From: Pseudomonas triticicola
Lineage (GTDB): Bacteria > Pseudomonadota > Gammaproteobacteria > Pseudomonadales > Pseudomonadaceae
Direction of reading: 5' to 3'
NCBI RefSeq assembly: GCF_019145375.1
Contig: NZ_JAHSTX010000001.1
Location: 2,579,001-2,643,000, forward strand
DNA: 64,000 nt
Shown here: positions 34,516 to 43,960 of the stretch, piece by piece
Position numbering within the stretch: position 1 is the first letter of the stretch
Layout of the letters: each line of letters opens with the position of its first letter
Translations under genes and position numbers: made by a program
Notes under the pieces: model-generated
Databases searched by the model: none
What the model was told of the DNA's origin: nothing
The model's input: the letters and a program-made list of their open reading frames with translations, nothing else

Positions 34516-36660
34516 CTAGAACATTTCACCTTTCGCCGCTTTGTCCAGCAGCAGCGCTGGCGGGGTAAAGCGTTCGCCGTATTGCTCGGCCAGATACTGC
34601 GCGCGGGCGATGAAGTCCTTCAGGCCATACTGGTTGATGAACTGCAGCGCCCCGCCGGTCCATGCGGCGAAACCGATGCCGAAGATCGAGCCGACGTTGG
34701 CATCCGCCGTCGAGGTCAGCACACCCTCCTCCACGCAACGCACAGTATCGATGGCTTGTACAAACAACAGACGATCACGCACATCCTTCGCAGAGATCTG
34801 TCCGTCGGCCTTCTCGAAGCGCGTTTTCAGCTCCGGCCATAAATGCTTCTGGGCACCGGCTGGATACTCATAAAAACCGCCTCCGGCAGCTTTGCCTGGT
34901 CGCTTGAATTCATTGAGCATCAAGTCAATCACGGCGAAGGCCGGATGCTCAATCAGCGGTTTCCCTTCAGCCTGTAGGTCCTTGGCCGTCTGTTGACGGA
35001 TATGGCTCATCAGGCTGAGGGAAACCTCGTCTGAGATTGCCAGAGGCCCGACCGGCATCCCGGCCTTGCGCGCTTCGGTCTCGATCATCGGCGCACTGAC
35101 GCCCTCGCCGAGCATGGCAATGCCTTCGTTGGTGAATGTGCCGAAAACCCGTGAGGTGAAGAAGCCGCGACTGTCGTTGACCACGATCGGAGTTTTCTTG
35201 ATCTGCAGAACGAAATCGAAACCGCGAGCGAGAGTTTCGGCGCTGGTCTGCGCACCCTTGATGATTTCCACCAGCGGCATTTTTTCTACCGGACTGAAGA
35301 AATGCAGGCCGATGAATTTGCTTTGATCGGCCACCGCCGTCGCTAGACCGGTGATCGGTAGCGTCGACGTATTGGAAGCAATCACCGCTTCGCCGCCCAC
35401 GACCTGTTGCGCGGCGGCGGACACCCTGGCTTTGAGTTGGCGATCCTCGAACACCGCTTCGATGATCAGATCGCAACCGGCCAGATCGGCATCGCTTTCG
35501 CTCGCAACGATTCGCGCCAGCACCGCTTCGCGCTGTTCGGCTGTCATTTGGCCACGGGCAACTTTCTTGTCCAGCAGCGCTGCGGAATGCGCTTTGCCCT
35601 TCTCGGCAGAGGCAAGGTTGATGTCCTTGAGGACGACGTCGATACCGGCCGAGGCGCTGACGAACGCGATGCCTGCGCCCATCATTCCGGCGCCGAGCAC
35701 ACCGACTTTGCGGGTTTTATAGGGCGCAAAACCTTGCGGTCTTGAACCGCCGCCGTTGATCTCGTTCAACTGGAACCAGAACGTACCGATCAGGTTTTTC
35801 GAGATTTGCCCGGTCGTCAGCTCGGTGAAGTAGCGGGTTTCGATCAGGTGCGCGGTGTCGAAATCGACCTGAGCGCCCTCCACCGCCGCGCACAGAATCT
35901 TCTCCGGCGCCGGCAGGGTGCCGTGGGTTTTCGCGCGCAGGATCGACGGCGCAATCGCCAGCATTTGCGCCACTTTCGGGTTCGATGGCGTGCCGCCAGG
36001 AATCTGGTAACCCTTGACGTCCCAGCGCTGCACTGGCGCCGGATTGGCGAGAATCCAGGCGCGCGCCTTGGCCAACAGCTCATCGCGATCCGCTGCCAGG
36101 TCATCAATCAGCCCGGCCTGCAACGCCTGTGGCGGGCGCACCTTCTTGCCTTCAAGCAAGTACGGCAGCGCTTTTTCGATGCCGAGCATGCGCACCATGC
36201 GCACCACCCCGCCGCCGCCCGGCAAAAGACCCAAGGTCACTTCCGGCAGACCGAGTTGCACCGAGGCGTCATCAACAGCAATGCGATGGTGACAGGCCAG
36301 ACAGATTTCCCAGCCGCCGCCCAGCGCAGCACCGTTGATCGCCGCGACCACCGGTTTGCCGAAGGTTTCAAGGCTGCGCAATTGCGCCTTGAGGGTCAGC
36401 ACCATGTCGTAGAAAGCTTTGGCTTCGGGTTTGCCGACCTTGATCAGCTCATTGAGATCGCCGCCGGCGAAAAAGGTTTTCTTCGCGGAGGTGATGATTA
36501 CTCCGGCAATGCTGTCTTTCTCTCCCAGCAAGCGGGCGACGCAAGCGGCCATGGCCTCGCGGTACACGGCGTTCATGGTGTTGGCGCTCTGGCCCGGCAT
36601 GTCCATGGTCAGCACGACGATACCGTCATGGCCTTTTTCGTAACGAATGGCTTCGCTCAT
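34516..36660 (-). CDS. Bifunctional enoyl-CoA hydratase / 3-hydroxyacyl-CoA dehydrogenase (FadB/FadJ type)
   Basis: A 714-residue fatty-acid oxidation alpha subunit. The N-terminal crotonase domain (1-190) has E118 (GGGWEI) and E140 (GLPEVTLGLLPGGGG), the two hydratase glutamates. The NAD-binding motif of the dehydrogenase is GVLGAGMMGAGIA (320-332), with the catalytic histidine in HFFSPVEKMP; two C-terminal dehydrogenase domains follow. It is preceded by a thiolase gene 24 bases upstream, so the pair encodes an alpha2-beta2 type beta-oxidation complex. The main FadBA of Pseudomonas is arranged with fadB first, so this is a second, FadJI-like set. Confidence 0.93.
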   Translation of the reverse strand: MSEAIRYEKGHDGIVVLTMDMPGQSANTMNAVYREAMAACVARLLGEKDSIAGVIITSAKKTFFAGGDLNELIKVGKPEAKAFYDMVLTLKAQLRSLETFGKPVVAAINGAALGGGWEICLACHHRIAVDDASVQLGLPEVTLGLLPGGGGVVRMVRMLGIEKALPYLLEGKKVRPPQALQAGLIDDLAADRDELLAKARAWILANPAPVQRWDVKGYQIPGGTPSNPKVAQMLAIAPSILRAKTHGTLPAPEKILCAAVEGAQVDFDTAHLIETRYFTELTTGQISKNLIGTFWFQLNEINGGGSRPQGFAPYKTRKVGVLGAGMMGAGIAFVSASAGIDVVLKDINLASAEKGKAHSAALLDKKVARGQMTAEQREAVLARIVASESDADLAGCDLIIEAVFEDRQLKARVSAAAQQVVGGEAVIASNTSTLPITGLATAVADQSKFIGLHFFSPVEKMPLVEIIKGAQTSAETLARGFDFVLQIKKTPIVVNDSRGFFTSRVFGTFTNEGIAMLGEGVSAPMIETEARKAGMPVGPLAISDEVSLSLMSHIRQQTAKDLQAEGKPLIEHPAFAVIDLMLNEFKRPGKAAGGGFYEYPAGAQKHLWPELKTRFEKADGQISAKDVRDRLLFVQAIDTVRCVEEGVLTSTADANVGSIFGIGFAAWTGGALQFINQYGLKDFIARAQYLAEQYGERFTPPALLLDKAAKGEMF

Positions 36661-36684
36661 AACAAGGTTCCTTGAAGTCGGGGC

Positions 36685-37890
36685 TCAGAGGCGTTCGATG
36701 ATGGTGGCAATGCCCATGCCGCCGCCGACACACAGCGTCGCCAGGCCGTAGCGCAGATGCCGCGCTTCCAGTTCATCAAGCAGGGTGCCGAGGATCGCGC
36801 AACCGGTGGCGCCCAGCGGGTGGCCCATGGCGATCGAGCCGCCGTTGACGTTGACCTTGCCGGGATCGACGGCCATGTCCTTGATGAATTTCAACACCAC
36901 CGAAGCAAATGCTTCGTTGACCTCGAACAGATCGATGTCCTCCACCCGCAGTCCGGCCTTGGCCAGCGCTTTGCGGGTCGCCGGCGCCGGGCCGGTGAGC
37001 ATGATGGTCGGGTCGGTACTGGTGACGGCCGTGGCAACGATGCGCGCACGAGGCTGCAGCCCCAACGCGCGGCCCTTGGCTTCGGAGCCGATGAGCATCA
37101 GCGCCGCACCGTCGACAATTCCGGAACTGTTGCCCGGCGTGTGCACATGGTTGATCCGCTCGACATGGCTGTAGACCCGCAACGCCGTGGCGTCAAAGCC
37201 CATCTGCCCGATCATTTCGAAACTCGGCTTGAGCTTGCCCAGGCCTTCGAGGGTCGATTCGGCGCGGATGAACTCATCGTGATCAAGCAGGATGATGCCG
37301 TTCTGATCCTGCACTGGCACCAGCGACTTGTTGAAGGAGCCGTCGGCCCGCGCTCGTGCGGCTTTTTGCTGCGAGTACAGCGCGTAGGCATCGACGTCCT
37401 GCCGGCTGAAGCCTTCGAGGGTGGCGATGAGATCGGCGCCGACCCCTTGCGGGGTGAAATGGCTGTGCAGGTTGGTCTGCGGGTCCAGCGCCCAGGCGCC
37501 GCCATCGCTGCCCATTGGCACCCGCGACATCGACTCGACGCCGCCAACCACCACCAGATCCTCGAAGCCCGAGCGCACTTTCATCGCGCCAAGATTCACC
37601 GCTTCCAGACCCGAAGCGCAGAAACGGTTGATCTGCACACCGGCGACGCTGACGTCCCAGTCGGCCACTTGAACCGCCGTCTTGGCGATGTCCGAGCCTT
37701 GATCGCCAATCGGCGTGACGCAGCCGAGGACAACATCATCGACCTGACTGGTGTCCAGCGCGGTGCGCGTCTGCAAGGCGCTCAGCAAACCGGCCACCAG
37801 GTTGACCGGCTTCACGCTGTGCAGCGCGCCATCGGCCTTGCCTTTGCCACGCGGGGTGCGCAACGCATCGAAAATCAAAGCTTCAGTCAT
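36685..37890 (-). CDS. Acetyl-CoA C-acyltransferase (thiolase)
   Basis: A 401-residue thiolase with C91 (RFCASGLEA) as the acyl-accepting cysteine, H357 in [14 protein letters not shown], and C387 in TLCVGGGMG as the base. It performs the final cleavage of 3-ketoacyl-CoA in the same unit as the FadB-like protein downstream. The 386-base gap upstream should hold the operon promoter; I see no clear FadR- or PsrA-like operator. Confidence 0.94.
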   Translation of the reverse strand: MTEALIFDALRTPRGKGKADGALHSVKPVNLVAGLLSALQTRTALDTSQVDDVVLGCVTPIGDQGSDIAKTAVQVADWDVSVAGVQINRFCASGLEAVNLGAMKVRSGFEDLVVVGGVESMSRVPMGSDGGAWALDPQTNLHSHFTPQGVGADLIATLEGFSRQDVDAYALYSQQKAARARADGSFNKSLVPVQDQNGIILLDHDEFIRAESTLEGLGKLKPSFEMIGQMGFDATALRVYSHVERINHVHTPGNSSGIVDGAALMLIGSEAKGRALGLQPRARIVATAVTSTDPTIMLTGPAPATRKALAKAGLRVEDIDLFEVNEAFASVVLKFIKDMAVDPGKVNVNGGSIAMGHPLGATGCAILGTLLDELEARHLRYGLATLCVGGGMGIATIIERL

Positions 37891-38276
37891 GACGTCCTCG
37901 GACCTGATTAATTGTCACTTCACTTTCGCCCTGCGCCGACTGGCAAGCAATGACCACATTGCTCAAAGCGCTTGACGCACACGCTCAGACGGACGGTCAT
38001 CCGTCATCAGGTGAACCGGTTCAGGTCACCGAGTTGTCTAGCCAGCGGGCGGCAAAGAAGCTGGCAATACGCCTCATGCTTTTTTAAAAGCTTTTTTTAA
38101 GATCACCATATGAAATGGATCTAAGCGAAGGCTGACGTGGGCTCTAAGGTGAAGATGTACGCCATCGTCGTCGGGTTTTGCCGAGACGGGCGTCCTTCAA
38201 CAGGAAGTGCAACGCGTGCCGTCAGGGATATGCAGTCAGGCATGCATCAGGAAATAACAATAAAGGCGGTCAAGCC
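37891..38276. other. Intergenic region between thiolase and the 31-residue protein gene
   Basis: 386 bases without a convincing gene of normal size. It holds a small imperfect palindrome ACGGACGGTCATCCGT near 37991 and an AT-rich block with GCTTTTTTAAAAGC at 38080-38093. Confidence 0.5.
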
Positions 38277-38372
38277 ATGTTCAAACAACCGAAAGTACGT
38301 CAAGCAGGACTCATTCTTTTCGCCACGACGCTGTTGTTGATCTTGCCGAATCTGACCAAGGTCATCGGCTGA
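38277..38372 (+). CDS. 31-residue single-helix membrane protein
   Basis: An ATG with AAAGGCGG about 7 bases upstream opens a frame of 31 codons: MFKQPKVRQAGLILF, a hydrophobic stretch with TTLLLILPN, and TKVIG at the end. Basic residues before a single helix of about 16 residues predict an inner-membrane peptide with its N-terminus inside. I recall no named family. A longer in-frame reading from 38178 has no ribosome site. Confidence 0.6.
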   Translation: MFKQPKVRQAGLILFATTLLLILPNLTKVIG

Positions 38373-38482
38373 TTCAAACGTCGCGTGCTGTATATCGCCA
38401 CTGAAAATGTGACTGGCCCGCTACCCGGGCCAGCGTGGTTGTGCCAACCTTTGCGCACTCCCACGACATGGACGGCGATCAT

Positions 38483-39289
38483 TTGAAAACGCTCATTGCG
38501 CTCGGTGCCTTGCTGCTGAGCTTGCCCTTGTCCGCCGCACAACTGGATCTGCAGTTGGGCGCAAACAGCCGCACCTGGCAGACCGAAGAGCTGCTCAAGC
38601 ATCCTCAGCTGCAAACTCTCACGATCAACAATGATGTTTCCTACAAGAAGGACATGACCTATCAGGCGGTGCCGCTGGCCGCATTGCTGACGGGGGTCAA
38701 GCCGGAGGATCACTTGCAGGCGGTGGCGCTGGATGGCTTTGCCGCAGAGTTGGCCGCCGCGCCCTTGCTGAACAAGGACGGAGCACGCGCATGGCTGGCA
38801 ATCGAGGACCCGGCGCGGCCGTGGCCACCGCTGTCAGCCGGCAAGCACAGCGCCGGGCCGTTCTATCTGGTCTGGACCGATCCGCAGGCCGGTAATATCA
38901 GCCCCGAACAGTGGCCGTTCGAAGTCGCCAGCATCAAGCTGATGGCGCCGGTGGCCCAACGATTCCCTGCCCTGCTGCCCGATCCTGCCTTGAAGGCCGA
39001 TGATCCGGTGAACAAGGGTTTTGCCCTGTTTCAGAAAAACTGCCTGGCCTGTCACCGGTTGAATGGTGCCGGAGACGCGCAGTTCGGTCCGGATCTGAAT
39101 ATTCCGTATAGCCCGACCGAGTATTTTGGGGCGGATTACTTGAAGCGCTACATCCGCGATCCGCAGAGTTTGCGTCAGTGGCCGCAGGCGAAGATGCCGG
39201 GGTTTTCCGCGCAGGTGTTGCCGGATGTAGACCTGGAAATGCTGGTGGGCTATCTCAAGCACATGGCCGGCCGCAAAGCCAAGCCTTGA
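38483..39289 (+). CDS. Periplasmic c-type cytochrome with molybdopterin-like N-terminal region
   Basis: From a TTG start at 38483 the 268-residue product has a clean signal peptide (MKTLIALGALLLSLPLSAA) and GGACGG 7 bases upstream. An ATG at 38468 is an alternative but puts two acids before the signal. The one haem motif is CLACH at about residue 195, with a distal Met likely in KMPGF. The preceding 170 residues resemble the sulfite-oxidase-like fold seen in some cytochrome-linked periplasmic proteins, at low certainty. Electron carrier; partner unknown. Confidence 0.8.
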   Translation: MKTLIALGALLLSLPLSAAQLDLQLGANSRTWQTEELLKHPQLQTLTINNDVSYKKDMTYQAVPLAALLTGVKPEDHLQAVALDGFAAELAAAPLLNKDGARAWLAIEDPARPWPPLSAGKHSAGPFYLVWTDPQAGNISPEQWPFEVASIKLMAPVAQRFPALLPDPALKADDPVNKGFALFQKNCLACHRLNGAGDAQFGPDLNIPYSPTEYFGADYLKRYIRDPQSLRQWPQAKMPGFSAQVLPDVDLEMLVGYLKHMAGRKAKP

Positions 39290-39301
39290 TGCAGTCAACC
39301 T

Positions 39302-39390
39302 GGTGGGAGCGAGCCTGCTCGCGAAGGCGGAGTGTCAGTCGCTGACTGGCTGGCTGATGAACCGCTTTCGCGAGCAGGCTCGCTCCCACA
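39302..39390. repeat. REP pair (REPIN-like)
   Basis: Inverted copies facing each other between the cytochrome and transglutaminase genes (convergent ends). Confidence 0.9.
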
Positions 39391-39409
39391 GGGCTTTGCG
39401 TGCGTCGAT

Positions 39410-40213
39410 CTATTGTTGCTGCACGGAAATAACCGGCGTCGGCGAGACGAACACCTTCGCATGCATCTGCTCGCAGCCGCCGCCCCGGCGCATGCCGCGG
39501 ACCGGGCAGGCATCGAGATAATCCAGACCCACCGCCAGCTTCAAGTGTCGCTCCGGGCGCGCCAGTTGGTTGGTCACGTCGAAGCTGTACCACGCGTCAT
39601 CCAGCCACGCTTCTGCCCAGGCATGACTGGCCAGATGCTCGCAATCTTCGCTATACAGATAACCCGACACGTAACGCGACGGCACGCCGAGGCTGCGCGC
39701 GCAGGCCAGAAACGCATGGGTATGATCCTGACAAACCCCGGCGCGACCGGCGAAAGCTTCGGCGGCGCTGGTGTCGACTTCGGTGGAGCCCGGTGTGTAG
39801 GTCATGTGCTGATTCAGACCGTGCATCAAGTCGATCAGCGCGGTGCGATCACGCCGTTGCTTGCAGTTCTTCGCGGCAAACTCGCGCAAGGCTTCGTCGG
39901 CTTCGGTCAGGCGCGTGAAGCGCAGGAACGGCAGCGCCGACTGGCTCTCATGTTCGGCCTCGCGCAATTCGTCAATATCGACCTGACCACGGGCGCCGAT
40001 GATGATCGCTTCGTGGGGCTCGTCCATGGTCAGCACATGCAGGATGTTGCCGAACGGATCGAGCTGCGCACGCACCGGACGCGGCAGGTCGAGTTGCCAA
40101 CTGAGGACATGCTGGCGCTCGCTGTCGTGGGGCGTCAGGCGCAGGTACTGGATGCTCGCGCGCACCTGATCTTCGTAGTGATAGGTGGTCTCGTGGCTTA
40201 TGGAAAGTCTCAT
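39410..40213 (-). CDS. Transglutaminase-like cysteine peptidase with bacterial transglutaminase N-terminal domain
   Basis: A 267-residue protein. The N-terminal beta domain (MRLSISHETTYHYEDQVRASIQYLRLTP) is the Bact_transglu_N type. The catalytic triad is visible: Cys in AGVCQDHTHAF, His in LASHAWAEAW and Asp in SFDVTN. No signal peptide. Members of this family often act as peptidases or amidases. It is the third gene of the ATP-grasp/alpha-E/transglutaminase operon, overlapping the alpha-E gene by 4 bases. A longer reading frame to 40837 is out of step with the operon structure. Confidence 0.9.
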   Translation of the reverse strand: MRLSISHETTYHYEDQVRASIQYLRLTPHDSERQHVLSWQLDLPRPVRAQLDPFGNILHVLTMDEPHEAIIIGARGQVDIDELREAEHESQSALPFLRFTRLTEADEALREFAAKNCKQRRDRTALIDLMHGLNQHMTYTPGSTEVDTSAAEAFAGRAGVCQDHTHAFLACARSLGVPSRYVSGYLYSEDCEHLASHAWAEAWLDDAWYSFDVTNQLARPERHLKLAVGLDYLDACPVRGMRRGGGCEQMHAKVFVSPTPVISVQQQ

Positions 40214-41160
40214 GCAGCCTCCAGGTAGGAACTGTGAATGGCGTTGCCCAACTGGCGCACCAGCGGGATGAATTCGGTCAGCCAGGCGTGCAGGCCTTCT
40301 TCGAGGATTTCGTTGATGCCGGTGTAGCGCAGGCGCGCGTCCATTTCCGCCGCCAGGCGTTGTGCCGGTCGGCCGTTGGCGCCTGGCAGTTGCGCGAGGA
40401 TCTGGTCGATCTCTTCGGTACAGGCACGCAGCGAACGCGGCACGTCGGCGCGTAACAGCAGCAGTTCGGCGACATGCCGGGCGCCGGGCGCGTCGCGGTA
40501 GATTTCGGTGTAGGCCTCGAATGAGGACAAGGCGCGCAGCAGCGCACTCCATTGGTAATAGGCGTGCGCCGTGCCGTCGCTGACTGCTTCGGCCTGATCG
40601 CCGGCCATTTCGTAACGGGCATCGAGCAGGCGCAGCGTGTTGTCCGCGCGCTCGATAAACGTGCCCAGACGAATAAAGCGAAACGCGTCGTTGCGCATGA
40701 TCGTGCCGTATGAGGCGCCACGAAACAGGTGCGAACGCTCCTTGATCCATTCGCAGAAACGGCTCATGCCATAACGACTCAGGCCCTGTTCGGCGATGCC
40801 GCGAATCTCCAGCCAGGTCGCGTTGATGTTTTCCCACATATCCGCAGTGATTCGCCCGCGTACCGCATGAGCACTGGCCCGCGCTGCACCAAGGCAGCTG
40901 TAGATACTGGCCGGGTTGGCCGCATCCAGTGCGAAGAAATGCAGCAGACGCTCTGCGTGCAGGTCGCCGTGGCGTTCAAGGTAATCGTCCAGGGTGCCGG
41001 TGATCAGCAACGGCATGGCGAGTTCATGCAGACCATCGCCGCGCCCGTCCTGCGGCATCAGCGACAGCGAATAACTGATATCGAGCATGCGCGCGAGATT
41101 CTCCGCACGCTCCAGGTAACGCGACATCCAGTACAGATCCGAGGCAGTTCTACTTAACAT
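40210..41160 (-). CDS. Alpha-E domain protein
   Basis: A 316-residue, nearly all-helical protein starting MLSRTASDLYWMSRYLERAENLARMLD, the signature of the alpha-E family. No catalytic residues are known. It is found together with circularly permuted ATP-grasp and transglutaminase-like proteins, and in published comparative work this trio was proposed to make or modify small peptides. It begins 12 bases after the ATP-grasp gene and overlaps the transglutaminase gene by 4 bases, so all three are translated together. Confidence 0.9.
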   Translation of the reverse strand: MLSRTASDLYWMSRYLERAENLARMLDISYSLSLMPQDGRGDGLHELAMPLLITGTLDDYLERHGDLHAERLLHFFALDAANPASIYSCLGAARASAHAVRGRITADMWENINATWLEIRGIAEQGLSRYGMSRFCEWIKERSHLFRGASYGTIMRNDAFRFIRLGTFIERADNTLRLLDARYEMAGDQAEAVSDGTAHAYYQWSALLRALSSFEAYTEIYRDAPGARHVAELLLLRADVPRSLRACTEEIDQILAQLPGANGRPAQRLAAEMDARLRYTGINEILEEGLHAWLTEFIPLVRQLGNAIHSSYLEAA

Positions 41161-41172
41161 GGCAAGCTTCCT

Positions 41173-42582
41173 TCAATCCTCGACTACCCAGGTGTCCTTG
41201 GTGCCGCCGCCCTGGGAGGAATTCACCACCAGGGAGCCTTCACGCAACGCGACACGGGTCAAACCGCCGGGCACGACCCGGGTTTCGCGACCGGACAACA
41301 CAAACGGACGCAAGTCGATATGGCGCGGCGCGATGCCGTTTTCGACAAAGGTCGGACAGGTCGACAGCGATAGCGTCGGTTGCGCAATGTAGGCATGGGG
41401 TTTGGCTTTGATGCGCTCACGAAAGGCATCGATTTCCGCCGTCGTCGCGGCCGGCCCGACCAGCATCCCGTAACCGCCGGAACCTTGGGTTTCCTTGACC
41501 ACCAGTTCCGGAAGATTGGCCAGCACGTGGGACAGCTCGGACGGGTTGCGGCACTGCCAGGTCGGGACGTTTTTCAGAATCGGCTCTTCGTCGAGGTAGA
41601 AACGGATCATGTCGGTGACAAACGGGTACACCGATTTATCGTCCGCCACGCCGGTGCCGATGGCGTTGGCCAGCACCACGTTGCCGGAACGATAGGACGA
41701 CAGCAGCCCCGGCACGCCGAGCATTGAGTCCGGGTTGAATGCCAGCGGATCGAGGAAGGCATCGTCGAGGCGACGATAGATCACGTCGACCGCTTTCGGG
41801 CCATCGGTGGTGCGCATGAACACCTTGTCGTCACGCACGAACAGATCCGCACCTTCGACCAGTTCCACGCCCATTTCCCGAGCAAGAAACGCGTGTTCGA
41901 AGAACGCGCTGTTGAAGCGTCCCGGCGTCAACACCACCACGCTCGGATTGTCGATCGGGCTTGAGCTTTTCAGGGTGTCGAGCAGCAGATTGGGATAGTG
42001 ATCGATCGGGGCGATGCGCTGGGCGGAGAACAGTTCGGGGAACAGGCGCATCATCATCTTGCGGTCCTCGAGCATGTAGCTGACGCCGCTGGGTGTGCGC
42101 AGGTTGTCTTCGAGAACGTAATAAGTGCCATCGCCATCGCGCACCAGATCGACGCCGGAGATATGCGAGTAGATGTCGCGGTGCAGATCCAGGCCCTGCA
42201 TTGCCAACTGGTATTGCTCGTTGGCGAGCACCTGTTCGGCGGGAATGATCCCGGCCTTGATAATGCGCTGCTCGTGGTAGAGGTCGGCGAGAAACATGTT
42301 CAACGCCTTGACCCGCTGAATGCAGCCGCGCTCGACAATCCGCCATTCACTGGCGGGAATGCTGCGGGGAATGGTATCGAACGGAATCAGGCGCTCGGTG
42401 CCCTGCTCGTCGCCATAGAGCGTGAAGGTGATCCCGGCACGGTGGAACAGCAGATCGGCCTCGCGGCGGCGCTGCGCGAGCAGCTCGTCGGGCGTCTCGG
42501 CCAGCCAGCGGGCAAATTCCCGGTAATGCGGGCGGACCAGGCCGCCGGCATCGTACATCTCGTCAAAATAGGTGCGGATCAT
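41173..42582 (-). CDS. Circularly permuted type 2 ATP-grasp protein
   Basis: A 469-residue protein of the circularly permuted ATP-grasp family; recognisable blocks are YYVLEDNLRTPSGVSYMLEDR, LVVKETQGSGGYGML and LRPFVLSGRETRVVPGGLTRVA. ATP-grasp enzymes join a carboxylate to an amine using ATP. The ATG at 42582 has AAGGAG 6 bases upstream. First gene of the trio; substrate and product unknown. Confidence 0.92.
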   Translation of the reverse strand: MIRTYFDEMYDAGGLVRPHYREFARWLAETPDELLAQRRREADLLFHRAGITFTLYGDEQGTERLIPFDTIPRSIPASEWRIVERGCIQRVKALNMFLADLYHEQRIIKAGIIPAEQVLANEQYQLAMQGLDLHRDIYSHISGVDLVRDGDGTYYVLEDNLRTPSGVSYMLEDRKMMMRLFPELFSAQRIAPIDHYPNLLLDTLKSSSPIDNPSVVVLTPGRFNSAFFEHAFLAREMGVELVEGADLFVRDDKVFMRTTDGPKAVDVIYRRLDDAFLDPLAFNPDSMLGVPGLLSSYRSGNVVLANAIGTGVADDKSVYPFVTDMIRFYLDEEPILKNVPTWQCRNPSELSHVLANLPELVVKETQGSGGYGMLVGPAATTAEIDAFRERIKAKPHAYIAQPTLSLSTCPTFVENGIAPRHIDLRPFVLSGRETRVVPGGLTRVALREGSLVVNSSQGGGTKDTWVVED

Positions 42583-42789
42583 GCCGTACTCCTTGTCACT
42601 CCGGACATACAGGCCTTCGCAAGGCCCGTGCCATCGGCATAAACGCTTTGATTTCAATCGGTTGTAGATCCACGCCGAAGGCTGCGCACCATTCCTGTGC
42701 GGCAAATGCCCCGGCCCGATTGCCCCCGCTTCATTGCGACGCACTGCATCGCCTATCACCAGCATAGTCAGAGTTGATTTCACTGGCCG

Positions 42790-42956
42790 GCCGCGACTGC
42801 GGATAATCCGCGCATTCGCTGCAAAACTTCCCCGGCACGCCGCCGCGAAGTAGACAGCTCAACTGATCTGAACTGCCTTGGCAGCCCCGTCCCGACAGGA
42901 CTTTACTGCATACCCGTCTTCCCTTTTAGCCACCCTCTCCGGTGGCTTTTTTTTGC
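42790..42956 (+). ncRNA. Candidate small RNA upstream of the ATP-grasp operon
   Basis: AGCCACC, a CTCTCC loop and GGTGGCT followed by eight T form an intrinsic terminator on the plus strand at 42928-42955. Both neighbouring genes lie on the minus strand, so an RNA must be read toward it from within the gap. Possible promoter parts are TTGATT (42774) and GATAAT (42802), but their spacing is too wide for a standard promoter, so the 5' end is a guess. Confidence 0.45.
42928..42956 (+). terminator. Orphan intrinsic terminator
   Basis: Seven-pair stem AGCCACC/GGTGGCT with a 6-base loop and a run of eight T on the plus strand. Confidence 0.88.
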
Positions 42957-43059
42957 CCTGGATTCTTGTTTCAGGGTTTTGCCACTGCGATATGCAGAAG
43001 CCAGAAACGACAACGGCCGACCCGAAGGTCAGCCGTTGCCCGACAGACAATGCGCAATA

Positions 43060-43407
43060 TCAATTCAACCGGTAACGATTGCGCACCTCCTGCTTCACGC
43101 CCCAACCCTCGATAATGCCGCCCAGCGGTTCGACCACGGCTGAAAAGCCTTGCTCGAAATCGCCGATGTCGTCATAGGTTGCGTACATCACTTTGCTCAA
43201 TTCCAGCGACCAGGCGCCGTCGTCGCGCGCACTGACCTGGGCATTGATGGATTCACCACGAAATTTGCCTGCTGCCCTGCGCGCCCGCTCCTCGTCCGGG
43301 AAAATCGCGTAGAACTCGATGGGATGGAACCGGGAAAAATCGAAACCGCCTTCTTTCATGCGGCGCAGAACGTTGCTGCTGATGTCTTCTTGATAGGCTG
43401 TGCTCAT
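43060..43407 (-). CDS. RraB-family protein (regulator of RNase E activity)
   Basis: A 115-residue acidic protein of the RraB type; the stretch FHPIEFYAIFPDEERARRAAGKFRG and the later AYDDIGDFEQGF-like segment (MYATYDDIGDFEQGF) match the family. In E. coli RraB binds RNase E and changes which RNAs it cuts. Function here is by family only. ATG 43407 chosen; its upstream region has GAGGGGGACG. Confidence 0.85.
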   Translation of the reverse strand: MSTAYQEDISSNVLRRMKEGGFDFSRFHPIEFYAIFPDEERARRAAGKFRGESINAQVSARDDGAWSLELSKVMYATYDDIGDFEQGFSAVVEPLGGIIEGWGVKQEVRNRYRLN

Positions 43408-43616
43408 GAATCGTCCCCCTCGATTGATGGATAGACTTTCCGTATTCCCGCCCCGGGCCTTTTGGCCTAAGTACTACGGCAACGTGGTTGCGCGCGGGAA
43501 ACAAGCATGTAGCTGACAAGACCAGACCTTAGCGATCCATTCGCTGATCTCGCTTGCAGAGTAGCCCCAAGAGAGCGCCGCTGCCAAGGCCTGGTTTACG
43601 AGATGACAGGAAGTGT

Positions 43617-43850
43617 TCAGACAGGGGTGATGCTGCGGATTTCGATGCCGTTCTGGGTCTTGAGGTTTTTCACCTCGGCATCGGTGGTGCGCCCTTGCAG
43701 GTCGTTGAGATCCAGCTTCGCGGCGACTGGAAGAAGCCGCTCCTTGATCAGCCGTGCGGCTTCATCATCGGACGGGCATTCCTCACGTTCGAAGACTTCA
43801 TCAATAATTACGCCGTGATCATCCACGAAAGTGACTTTCCACTTTTGCAT
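43617..43850 (-). CDS. Small conserved hypothetical protein
   Basis: A 77-residue soluble protein (MQKWKVTFVDDHGVIIDEV...) with a beta-hairpin-like start and a charged helix. The ATG at 43850 has a strong GAGGAGG ribosome site 5 bases upstream; the open frame continues upstream into a REP element and is not coding there. I do not recognise the family. Confidence 0.75.
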   Translation of the reverse strand: MQKWKVTFVDDHGVIIDEVFEREECPSDDEAARLIKERLLPVAAKLDLNDLQGRTTDAEVKNLKTQNGIEIRSITPV

Positions 43851-43960
43851 CAGTGCCTCCTCGATCAACCCGTAGATGGGCTTACCTCTATCTCGACTTT
43901 TTTCCGCGATAGTTGGTTCAAAAGGATTACAGCACTTAGTCAGGAAAAACCGATGAGCAT

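Larger units (their letters stand above)
42583..43059. other. Long intergenic region between the ATP-grasp operon and rraB-like gene
   Basis: 477 bases with no protein gene. It contains a strong plus-strand terminator at 42928-42956 with no coding sequence in front of it; see the candidate small RNA. Confidence 0.7.

Noticed and set aside
39410..40837. 475-codon reading of the transglutaminase gene
   Set aside because: The extra 208 codons overlap the alpha-E gene in another frame; the ATG at 40213 gives the normal family start.
42928..42956. Hairpin as terminator of the ATP-grasp operon or the rraB-like gene
   Set aside because: The T-run is on the plus strand, while both genes are read on the minus strand; on that strand only an A-run precedes the stem.
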